DNA of 64,000 nucleotides from Ditylenchus dipsaci. Its lineage: Eukaryota > Nematoda > Chromadorea > Rhabditida > Anguinidae. Shown here in pieces: positions 40,101 through 52,100 of the stretch. Both the position numbers and the translations under genes were made by a program. The stretch spans positions 186,001 through 250,000 of the forward strand of contig SADC01000003.1 in NCBI GenBank assembly GCA_004194705.1, given 5' to 3'. Within the stretch, counting starts at the first letter, position 1; each line of letters begins with the position of its first letter. The notes under the pieces are model-generated. The model did no database searches. It was not told where the DNA came from and was given only the letters and a program-made list of their open reading frames with translations.

Positions 40101-43100
40101 GCAGAAAACAATGATTTCGACATTTAAAAAGCAAAAACTCCCATTAACATACACCAAAATCCAAAATAGGTGTATGTTAATGGGAGTTTTTGCTTTTTAA
40201 ATGTCAAAATCATTGTTTTCTGCAAAAATGATCGGCAAAATCGGAATCCTTACGATATTTGCGACCAGACTGTTAAAACAGAAATGGAAAAAATTTGAAA
40301 AAATGGGCTAAAAAAAGTGTCGGACCCTAGACGGGAACGAACTTTTGGGATTGTTATTGGGAGCATCGACTGTAGAGAGATATATGTTGGAAAAATGGGC
40401 AGCCGACGATTGCGCCATTTCAAATTGCGCCTATTCAGATTGCGCCTATTCAGATTGCGCCACATTCAAATTGCGCCACTGCAAATTGCGCCAATGCAGA
40501 TTGCGCCAAAATCAAATTGCGCCAATGCAGATTGCGCCAAAATCAAATTGCGCCAAAATCAAATTGCGCCACTGCAAATTGCGCCAAAATCAGATTGCGC
40601 CACTGCAAATTGCGCCAAAATCAAATTGTGCCAATGCAGATTGCGCCAAATCAAATTGCGCTATAATTGCACAGTATTGTTAAACGTCTCTGTTACACTA
40701 ATTTCTCCAAAATTCTCGTTCCACCCTGTTTTCATGTTTTTATTATAATAATTTTTAGCAAAATGGTCAGACAATTCAATACTGAATGGGGCAATGTCCT
40801 TGGCTTCTGCAATGGCTTTTCAATGAGATTTCGTAGAGTGCGCAAATGCGATGGCAAATGGACCTGGAGGTGCACAAGAAAAAATAGAACAGAACAAAAT
40901 AGAATAGAAAGAGAACTGGAATGGGCAGTTTAACGAGTACTTCAGCCATGATAGTCCTTCACTCACAGATGTAATCCTCAAGCTTCAGACAGATGAGGAG
41001 AAAATACGGCAGAAGATTGAAATGTAAGTCTTTTATTATTTTTAGTTGCGCATCGTATATGAGTTGTTATGTTTAGTCGTATACATAATCACTGGCGCGT
41101 GTGACAGGTGGAATGAGGTCTCAGAGAGCCATCTACTCCGGAAGTCAAATTCAGAAGCTAGCTATCAATTACGCGAATGGACAAGGGCTGCCTCGAATGG
41201 AATTTTTGGTCTCAATCGGAGCACATCTTGAGAAGTATCACAGTCATTGAATCATAGATTTGTTGTTGTTGTTTTGTTGTTACGTGTTTCCCAAAATAAA
41301 AATGTAGTTGTGTAGATGGTTATCGATGAAATTTGTCGTGATTGTGTGTCCTCTGCCGTTACACCATAAACTATGGCCTGCATTTTTCAAAAAAAATTCG
41401 AAATAATTCAGTAGGAATGTAAATTTGATATTGGCGCTATTTAATTTAAGCGCAATATACAATGTACATATGGACTGACGTACGACTCGCTACAACAAAT
41501 GACTCGCTACAACGACTCGCTACACATGCGACTCGCTACAACGACTCGCTACACATTCAACTCGCTACAGAATTTTTGGGTTTTTTTCTTACCTTGTTTT
41601 TCATTATACAAACTACACATTTAAGCCCTTATGATGGCCTACGGTGGCGGTGGCCTACCCTGCGTCTAAAAATATGCCTAAGTTCCAAGAAATTGGCAAA
41701 TTTCAAAAATTGTTCGGTATTTTTTGTGAGCTAGTTACCTACCGGGTGACAGTATTCATTTGGTGGTACACATGAGTCTAAGTGATATACTTGAATTGTA
41801 AAACTCAGGTTGAGATACCCAGTAAAAGATAGCATTCAGTTAAACGTACCTAGGTATCCAGTAAGTTAGCACAGCAGCCCAAGTGCACTACCACCTCCCC
41901 CTTCAAAGAGTATTTTTCTTTAAGCTAACTTTTGTCACTTGTCACCTATTTCACACCTTTTGCGACGACAATACCAAGGGTATTTGGCCGCTTCGCGGCC
42001 AAAGACCAGCACACTCTACATTGCAATGGATTGGGGTGAAAAAAGATTTATTAGAATCTATCTGGAGCATCTTTCAATTTATAAATCTATCCTAGATGAA
42101 TTCGCCATAAATAAATTTATCTACCGCTTACTTACTTATCGTAAAGGGACAGAATTTATGTTTCAAAACCCACACATTTAAGTCCGTCCTAACATTCGCT
42201 GGCTCACCCTGTACTAAGGTTACGCCTACAGTAGCGGACAAAAATAATGTAACACCTGTACAAAAATCTAAGTTTGGTAAAGTTCTAGTATCTCCTGGCA
42301 AAATTTTGTCCGGCAAAAACATTTAAGTGTATTTTTAAGCAAGGAACATGATTCTGCAAAAAAATTCATTCTTGAGGGCACAATTTCATTCTACAGCCAC
42401 TTTTTCACGACTAGTCCATTTTGGGACGGACAAAAGTAATGTAACACCTTTGATTTTTAAGGTAGTACTTCGTAGCATAACCATTTGCATCAATAACAGC
42501 TTCACAATGTAAGCCCTGAATCTTGGCTGCAATTTGGTGGGTCAAACTCTTCTTTTTGATTATCCGAAAAAAGTTATGCCCATCAACAAAAAAGTGTCGA
42601 TTTCCAGTCAAAATAAAGGAAAATCTAAGGAAAATGACTGTTTAGCCACATAAATTATAGCTTTTCTCAACAAAATGTTGATGAAAAGATAACATCCATT
42701 GCACCATTCGAAAGCTCTTGGATTTCTCCACAAAATGACATGTCGACAGTTTTTTTTAGAAAAATACAGGGCTGAGAAACGGACGGTTGAAGTTAAAAAA
42801 GGTAAAAAACCTCTCTTTTGCCTTTTTTAGCCTTTTTTTGTCTGTCTGAATACAACCGTCCGTTTCTCAGCCCTGTATTTTTCTAAAAAAAACTGTCGAC
42901 ATGTCATTTTGTGGAGAAATCAAAGAGCTTTCGAATGGTGCAATGGATGTTATCTTTTCATCGACATTTTTTGAGAAAAGCTATAATTTATGTGGCTAAA
43001 CAGTCATTTTCCTTAGATTTTCCTTTATTTGACTGGAAATCGACACTTTTTTGTTGATGGGCATAACTTTTTTCGGAATAATCAAAAAGAAGAGTTTGAC

Positions 43101-46100
43101 CCACCAAATTGCAGCCAAGATTCAGGGCTTACATTGTGAAGCTGTTATTGATGCAAATGGTTATGCTACGAAGTAACTTAAAAATCAAAGGTGTTACATT
43201 TACTTTTGTCCGTCCCAAAATGGACTAGTCGTGAAAAAGTGGCTGTAGAATGAAATTGTGCCTCAAGAATGAATTTTTTTTGCAGAATCATGTTCCTTGC
43301 TTAAAAATACACTTAAAATGTTTTTGCCGGACAAAATTTTGCCAGGAGATACTAGAACTTTACCAAAACTTAGATTTTTGTACAGGTGTACATTATTTTT
43401 GTCCGCTACTGTAAGTATAAAAAAATAATTGTTTTGATAAAATATAAGACATTTAAAAAAATTGCTGTAGCGAGTCGTTGTAGCGAGTTGAATGTGTAGC
43501 GAGTCGTTGTAGCGAGTCGCATGTGTAGCGAGTCGTTGTAGCGAGTCATTTGTTGTAGCGAGTTGTTGCTATACCGTACATATGCGCAATTTGATTTTGG
43601 CGCAATCTGCATTGGCGCAATTTGCAGTGGCGGAATCAAACCTGTGACATGAAAAAAGCGAAAAACTGAGTTCCCAAATTTTGGTATGATTACCTGGGTA
43701 CAACCAAACCAAGTGGTCGTCCACTTGGATCAAAAATTTTTTTACGTTTTTAATGTTCCAAAACCTGTTTTCTGGACTAATTCGGACATGCTGAAGAAGG
43801 TTTGATAATGGTAAAATACCATTTTGTCAAAAAAAATTTAGTTTTGGTAAAATTGAGTTTTTGTACAATCAATCGTCTCCCACTACTCAAAATATACCCG
43901 AGAAAACGGAGTTTTACCACTATCAAACCATCTTCAGCATGTCCGAATTAGTCCAGAAAACAGGTTTGGAACATTAAAAACGTAAAAAAATTTTTGATCC
44001 AAGTGGACGACCACTTGTTTCGGTTGTACCCGGTAATCATACCCAAATTGGGGAATTCAGTTTTTTGCTTTTTCATGTCACAGGTTCGATTCCATCTGTA
44101 TGTTTTATTTTTCTAGATCGTTGAAAAGTAGGATTCGGTAGTTTCAGTACCCTACAGGGGGTTGGGGTACCATATAGATGGTTGGAGCAGTATCCAGGAG
44201 ATTAGGAACCATGAGGTGGTTAGAGCCGGTCCAGATAATGTGAGCACTATTCAAATGGTTTGGTACTATCCAGGTCGTGCACTTAGGGAGGAGGTGCACT
44301 TGGGGTTTACGGTGATGCGATGGTGAGTGCGATAGGTCAATTTTTAGGTCACAAGATCGATTCATTGTACCTGCATTTTTCGAAGTACCTTAGGGTTGTG
44401 ACACAAAAGGAACCAGAAAAGGCCTTTAACAAAAAAAATTTTTCCAAGTGTGCCTTTAGCAAATTTTTTTTCAGCAAATGTGCCTTTAGCAAAAAATTTT
44501 TAGCAAATGTGCCTCTAGCAAATATGCTATAAGCAAAAAAAATTTAAGCAAAAGTTTTTTTAGCAAATGTGCCTTTTAGCAAATAGTTTTTTAAATTCTT
44601 CGGTACAGCCCGAATTTACCGTGGCGAATTTACTGTGGGCGAATTTACCGTTTCCCTAATTTTAGGTATAGTTTTGTTTGAAACCAAGTTGAAAAATCTG
44701 TACGTAAATCCAACGATTTAGAAAAAAATTTGAATTGGCGGGGGACAACCGTTGTCGTAGACGGCAATAGCTCTTCAATGAGGTTCAAAAAGTTGAGGAA
44801 AAGAGCCTTATGAGGCAGGAAAAGACCATTTCGGGGTTGAAAAGTATTTCAATCAATTTGGATTGTCGCAACCTAAATTGTCGCACTCTATTGCTGGCCG
44901 CTTTCACATGAAAATTGTATTTTCCGTAACGGTTTTTATTGTAGGCAGATATTTCATAAACGATAAGGCAAAATGGACTTTGTGCATTGCAATCTGTGCT
45001 TCGTGTGTCCTCTGCAGCCACCAATCATCCGCCGTCTTTTTACTTCAGTTCTTGTGGACATCTGTTTTGCGTAACTGTCTGAAACGAGGTTTGCATCTCC
45101 AATGCGCTTTTCAATGTTGTTGTTCTGCTTTTAGAAAACAATGTCAATTCGACTCCAGCAACAGATCAAATACTTGTCAAGTGTGCAGTAAGACGTGTAG
45201 CTATGTAGAAAATCAATCGAGATCTGAAGCCTGAGATTCAAATGTTTTTCCGCAGTCCTCGTGATCTGGCCACTCAATATTCGCAAAATATGAAATCAGT
45301 ACTCGACTTCCAAAGCCAGCACAGGTAAACACCCGAAATTGTTTTGTTTGCTGCTGAACCACAGTTTGTGTTTAGAGCAAGTCTTCAGAAACATAACAAT
45401 GAAAAGGTTAGCATTGAATTTTTTTGTTTTGAAAGTGATAACAATCGTTAAATTATTTCAGGCAACCAAGGCCATGAAGTACGTGAAATTAGCGGCAAGC
45501 AGAAGTTAGCAAGCGGACAGAATTGAGCGATCATTTGCGGCCGAGCGCAAAAAGTTGAAGTCGGAGATCGAGAAGCAAGTCGAGCATTCCAAGGCCATCG
45601 AGTCATTGTAGGGTTCTTGGGACGCTTTCAATTTATTGTGACCTTGTTTCTAGGCTTGCCGAACGCGATTTAGAGCTTCATCAGATGCGTCAAAAACTTG
45701 CTTCTTCCTCTAAGTCAGGTGCGTCGAGCCTTTGTACCTCGGGTACACTAAAAGTCCTGTTAGCATGCTTTTTTAGGGAGAGCATCCAATATGTTTCCGA
45801 GTCTGAATGGTGCCACGCCGATACACACGCTTTCATTCCTAGGTTGTGCCACCAGTACTCCGATCAACAATGATATGGTGAATTCTGGTTATTTCTTTTC
45901 CATTAAAGCTCTTGTTTAGGATTTGTTTAACAACAGACCGACTGGGCGTGGAAGAAGTGGTGACCGAGCTGGGTTAGATGGTGTCAATCAATTTCAGGAT
46001 ATTTTTGCAATGAGAGGTGAATTGGAGAGCCCGATTGCAGGAGCTGGATTTATGAACACACCTGCCATGCTTGGTATATCTCAAAGGTCAGATTTGTCTT

Positions 46101-49100
46101 CTATCTATTAGTTTGTTAAAAGATGCGATGGCTATATATTTTCAGGCATCAAAACCCAGAAGCGAAACAGTGGTGGCAACTATTTCTGAGCATGTCAATG
46201 GAGTTAAGGAGACCATCTAAGAGTAATTGATAAATCGCTACAAGTCGTTCTATTTTCATATGTCCTCTTATTGCTGCTGTTATGAGTCAAATAAATTTTG
46301 AGAAACTGGTTTTTGTACCTTACTTTCCTTTTTTGCTATGTTAATTTTTGCGAAATGAGATCACTGATGGTCCCGGTCTAAAACTTTGTGTAGCGATTGG
46401 CGTGTCTAGAAACACTTAGCTTAGTCGGGAAATTTATTTGTATTGTGCACTGTGAAGTGGACTAAAAAAGTGTCTGACCCAATCGCTATGGAATTAAGCG
46501 GTACGGGACATTTTGATGCCCGCCATTTTGATGCCGCACCAAACTCGTCCTGCCATGCAAAGATATTTATATATCAGCATGAAAACTGGAATAAGTGAGA
46601 CTATGCACTAAATAGCCAATGGTTGGCCGTTTTGAGACCGAAACCAGCACATTCCACATTGCAGAGGATAAAAGTAGAAAGAATCGGTGTTTGGATTTGT
46701 CTTGGGTAGGAAATAGGCAGATATCTCTGAGGGTGATATATGTCGGGTGATACAGTTGCGGAAAAAAGTTACCGCCGATCAGAATTTCCACATTTTTTGA
46801 GAGAAAACTGTTTGAATTTAATTATTTTTCAAACGGAAAGGGAAAACGAAATAGACAGTCTTGTAGAGAATTTCACGCTCTACAAAACTGGTATTTTTGT
46901 TCAAAAGATTCATTTAAAATTTATGCAAAAAAATCGCTGTTCTGAGAAAACTTATGACCATCAACATAAAAGTGTAGACTTTTAGTCAAAATCAAAGTAA
47001 ATGTAAGGAAAATGGTTGTTCGGTCACGTAAATACCAGCTATTCTTGAAAATTTTAATATCAAAAGCTAGCATTTAATGCATTTTCTAAAAGCTCTTTTA
47101 TTTATCTACAAAATGGCATGTCGACTGCTCTTTTAGAATTAGACAGGGCTAAGAAACGGATGGTTGAAGTTGGAAGAGTTATAAAATCCTCTTTTACTTC
47201 ATTTTGGTACATTTTTTGTTTTTTTCCAACTTCAACCATCCGTTTCTTAGCCCTGTCTAATTCTAAAAGAGCAGTCGACATGCCATTTTGTAGATAAATA
47301 AAAGAGCTTTTAGAAAATGCATTAAATTCTAGCTTTTGATATTAAAATTTTCAAGAATAGCTGGTATTTACGTGACCGAAACAACCATTTTCCTTACATT
47401 TACTTTGATTTTGACTAAAAGTCGACACTTTTAGGTTGATGGTCATAAGTTTTCTCAGAACAACTTAAAGCAAAGCTTGACCTTCTAAATTGCAGCTAAA
47501 ATTCAGGCTCTTAAAAATGTATGCTGTAATCTTTCACCATTGAAGACAAGCATGTAAAAAGATCAAAATGTTATCGGGCGGTAACTTTTTTCGTGACCTT
47601 ATTTTTTGCATTGTTTCAAACTTTGCGATTTTTTTGCATACAGTAGCGGAAAAAAGTATGGAGCAAGCACATATTTTTTGAAAATCATTGTGTAGCTTTC
47701 CAAATTCACAACATTCTACAATAATTTTCAACCAAGGAGGTTGCCCGCAATCTCAGCTACATTTTGAGCACAAATATGCCAAAAAGATTAATTTTTGTTA
47801 GCATACCAATGCTATATGCAAAGCCACTCATTTCTGGGGGTGTTTGGTCACATAAATACTGATTTTCTTAAAGTTTGAATATCATAATTTACCAGTTAAT
47901 GCACTTTTTGGAAGCTTAATATTTTTTCTACAAAATGACATGTCAGCTTTTTCATAAGAATTGCACAGGGCTGAGAAAACGGACGGTTGAAGTTGAAAGA
48001 AGTGAAAAACATCTATTTTTGCCTTATTTTGAGACATTTTCACTTCTTTCAACTTCAACCGTCCGTTTCTCAGCCCTGTGCAATTCTTATGAAAAAGCTG
48101 ACATGTCATTTTGTAGAAAAAATATTAAGCTTCCAAAAAGTGCATTAACTGGTAAATTATGATATTCAACTTTTAAGAAAAGTCAGTATTTATGTGACCA
48201 AACAACCATTTTCCTTAGATTTACTTTGATTTTGACTAGAAATTGACACTTTTTTGTTGATGGTCATAACTTTTCTCAGAATGATCAAAAGAAGTGTTTG
48301 ACCTATCAAATTGTAGCTAAGAAACAGTGCTGTAAAACTCATTAAAAATAACTAGCAAACAACTCCTAAAATCTTGAAACATTAACGAAACAGCGCTTGC
48401 TGCAATACTTTTTTCCACCCCAGAAATGAGTGGCTTTGCACATATAGCATTGGTATGCTAACAAAAAATATACTTTTTTGGCATATTTGTGCTCAAAATG
48501 TAGCTGAGATTGCGGGCAACCTCCTTGGTTGAAAATTATTGTAGAATGTTGTGAATTTGGAAAGCTACACAATGATTTTCAAAAAATATGTGCTTGCTCC
48601 AATACTTTTTTCCGCTACTGTAAATTTTAAATGAATCTTTTGAACAAAAATACCAGTTTTGTAGAGCGTGAAATTCTCTACAAGACTGTCTATTTCGTTT
48701 CCCCTTTCCGTTTGAAAATAATTAAATTCAAACAGTTTTTCTCAAAAAAATGTGGAAATTTCTGATCGGGCGGTAACTTTTTTCCGCAACTGTATCTATC
48801 GAGTAATTTTGATATCATCAAACCGAATTACTATAACTATTTCAGATACAATAGCATGGCTCGTTTTTGATTTGGCTGAAATTTATTTTTAAGCTATCCA
48901 CCAGATCAGGTGGTATCCACCTAAGAGATTTCGGGATTCGGGTAGCTAAAATCGGGGTTTTGGACTTACCAATATGCACATGACCAAGGTACCCACCCAG
49001 ATACTGGCCTGTAGGGTGGAAAGGACCTCAAATTTGGTTTTATCGGAGCACTTGAACTATACCCCACATTTTTGCCTTTGTTCCCTTGTTGTTGTTTTTT

Positions 49101-52100
49101 TGTGATTTTTTTTGCATGAGCCTAAAGCCTATAAGGTCACAATAAAACAACAGGGGGACAAGGAAAAATTGAGATGTGGGGGTATAGCTCCATTTAGCTG
49201 TTTTATCAAACCCTGTTCCTCACACAGTTCACGTATGATATCTCAGTTCGTTTTTAAATTTAGCCAAACTTTATTTTTCAGGCCATCCAGGCGGATATCC
49301 AACTGTCCCGCGGGTATCCAAAGCAGGTTTCAGTATTCGGCAGTGAGGTACCGTATTTTCTGTAATAAGGTATTCCGTCAGCCTATTACTTTCGTGTGGC
49401 AGGACTAATTTGGTGCGGCATCAAAATGTCCCGGCATCAAATTGTTCCGGCATCAAAACGGCCGCATCAAAATAACCCCGGTATCAAAACGGCGCGGCAT
49501 AAAAGTGGGCGTTTCCGGGAATTAAAGGACCATAATTGTTGATGACAATGAGAATTTGGCGATTCAAACGCGCACGAGACACTTTTTTACTCCAAAAATA
49601 CTTTCTGAATTATATATTGTTGGTATATCGAAGTAAAAAAACAAGTTTGATATAAGTGGCCTAATGGTTCAGTGGTATAGTAGCGCTGTGTGGTGATTGT
49701 CGATCTCAGGTCGATTCCCGTGTCTGCTCTGTTATTTTTGATCATTCATGTTGATACACTATAGCTTCCCCACGGTTATGTTATATATTCCGCCAACATA
49801 TATTCCGCCACGTGCATGATTTATGTCTCAGGTATGTGTGTGCGCGCATTTTAACCGCCTTTTTTTTGCATAAAACGATGTTCTGAGTTCATTAGTGAAG
49901 ATTAAAAATGAGTTTCTGTTAGCCAAATTTGCATAGTGTACTCAAGCCGTCTAGCTGGACATCCACATAGAGGAGGAGGACTACCTCAGTTTCTATGGTG
50001 TTGATAAGTTCATACCATGTTTTGCATAAGTTCAAACAGGATTCTACCAAAATTGTGATTTTACCCACCTCAATAGAGATTTTCCCCATCCGAAGCGAAA
50101 AACCTTGGATAGGTGTCCCTCGCTAGGTAGTTATCGATGGCCTAGAAATAAAACAGTCCAAATCAAAAACAAACCACTGTTCCTAACCTAAAATTGACTG
50201 ACAAAAACCAAAAATAATGACTATGTCTATAACTGTGCCCTTCACTACATCACTTATAGCTATGCCAATGATTCTACGCCTATGAATTTTGAAACACTAC
50301 TGGAATTCAAAATTTAACGGAATTTTTGTCTACTTTTTGTTGGGTTAAGCGAATTCAAATTGCTGCGAAATGCATGTGGCGAATATATGTGGCGGAATAT
50401 ATGCTGGCGGAATATATGTTGGCGGAATATATGCGGCGGAATATATAACCATAACCTCCCCCACACTCCACAAAATAATCAGAAATTGATTTAGTTGAGA
50501 AATATTTTATATATTTTCTAGAAAGTTTGTACTCAAAATGATCGCTAGGAGATTGTGCTCATTTTCGTAATAAGAACTTTCAAGAAAAAAGTAAAAAAGT
50601 TGGAAAATAAAATCAATGAAAGTGGTGTTTTGGTATGTTTCGGTTGAAATCTGTTACATATAGGTCAAATTACGACTATTTCTCTAAGTTCTACACGTGT
50701 AGCGCAGTGGGTTAGCTTCCAACTTTTTACGTTACAACAAAATTTACCGAAACACCACTGGCTTAGAGTTGAGATGCGCACACCCACATACCTTATACAT
50801 GATTCCGAGAAGCACACTTGATCATAAAATGCATACAGAGTCTATTTTTGCCACGGCCCGAGTCGAAAAACATGGTAAAGCAGCTAAAAAAAGTGGCCCC
50901 TGTATTATTACCTTCCCCTCCCAATACAACCCATAATCGGTAACACTTTACTTGGTCCCCCCCACGGCTGACCCACTTTCGAAGTGAATTTCCAAAAACC
51001 GATTGCATATTCGTGTTTCTCGACCCGGATTTTTACGGGAAATGATCATCAGATTCTGTGAAAGTGAAAAATTTTTTTTTGGGATTTGCCTTGGTCCCCC
51101 AAGGTAAAATTTTAGAAAAATTTGAAATTTTTTTTTAAATTTCGCCTCTTGAATTTTAAAGGATTAAGGGCTGTATTGGGAGGGGAAGGGAATAAAAGGG
51201 GGCCACTTTTATGGCAGAACAATAGAAAAGTAAATATATGTATTCTTCGACTGCCTCACCATGTTTTTCAACTGGGCTGTGGCAAAAAGAGACTCTATAC
51301 GCATTTTTTGATCAAGAGTACTTCTCGGAATTATATCTAAGGTAAGTGAGTGCGCGCATCTCTAACTCTCAAGCCCCTGCGCCCCGAAGGGGGCGCAGGG
51401 GGCTTGGGGCTTGGAGTTGAGATGCGCACACCCACATACCTTAGACACAAATCACTCGAAAGTGACTCTGGATGCATGAAAAAGCATGCATACCAGAGTT
51501 TATTTATGCGGTAGGCCCAGTATTCAAAACTATGTTCAACATCTTCTTGTTAGGGGCCTTGTGTGATTAGGGCCCCTTTATTCCCTTCCCCTCCCAATAC
51601 AGCCCTTAATCCCTTTAAAATTCAAAAGGCGCCAATTTAAAAAATATTTTTTTTTCAAATTTTTCTAAAATTTCACCTTGGGGGACCAAGGCAAATCCCA
51701 AAAATTTTTTTTCACTTTCACAGAATCTGATGATCATTTCCCGTAAAAATCCGGGTCGAGAAACACGAATATGCAATCGGTTTTCAAAAATTCACCTCGA
51801 AAGTGGGTCAGCCGTGGGGGGGACAAAGTAAAGTCTAGCCCCATAATCCCTTTAAACTGCTTTTCTGGTCTTTTTATGGCAAAATTATTGCATAAAAATG
51901 GTTTTTAGACACTCCAAAAAAGTCGATTTTGGGTTGGGGGGTATATTACAGTAGCTTTGGGGGGGGGGGTATATGACAGTAGCGTCGGAATTTTGTAGTT
52001 CACTTTTTTCTTTCCGAAAAAGCAGCCTCTCAAGAAAATAATAGCAAAGGAGTTTTTCATTTTTGGGCTTGCGATTATTTTTTTGAGTGTTTTTTTTTCG

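Noticed and set aside
40405..40665. CRISPR-like array
   Set aside because: Units of about 16 bp are contiguous with no unique spacers, and the DNA is eukaryotic.
42411..42611. Open frame resembling a transposase fragment
   Set aside because: It lies in one arm of a nearly perfect fold-back, with its mirror in the other arm; no transposase motifs.
47882..48162. Two nearly identical 75-codon frames on opposite strands
   Set aside because: They are the two sides of one palindrome, not duplicated genes.
49655..49735. tRNA gene
   Set aside because: A and B boxes are present but the acceptor stem does not pair and the T-loop box is one base short.
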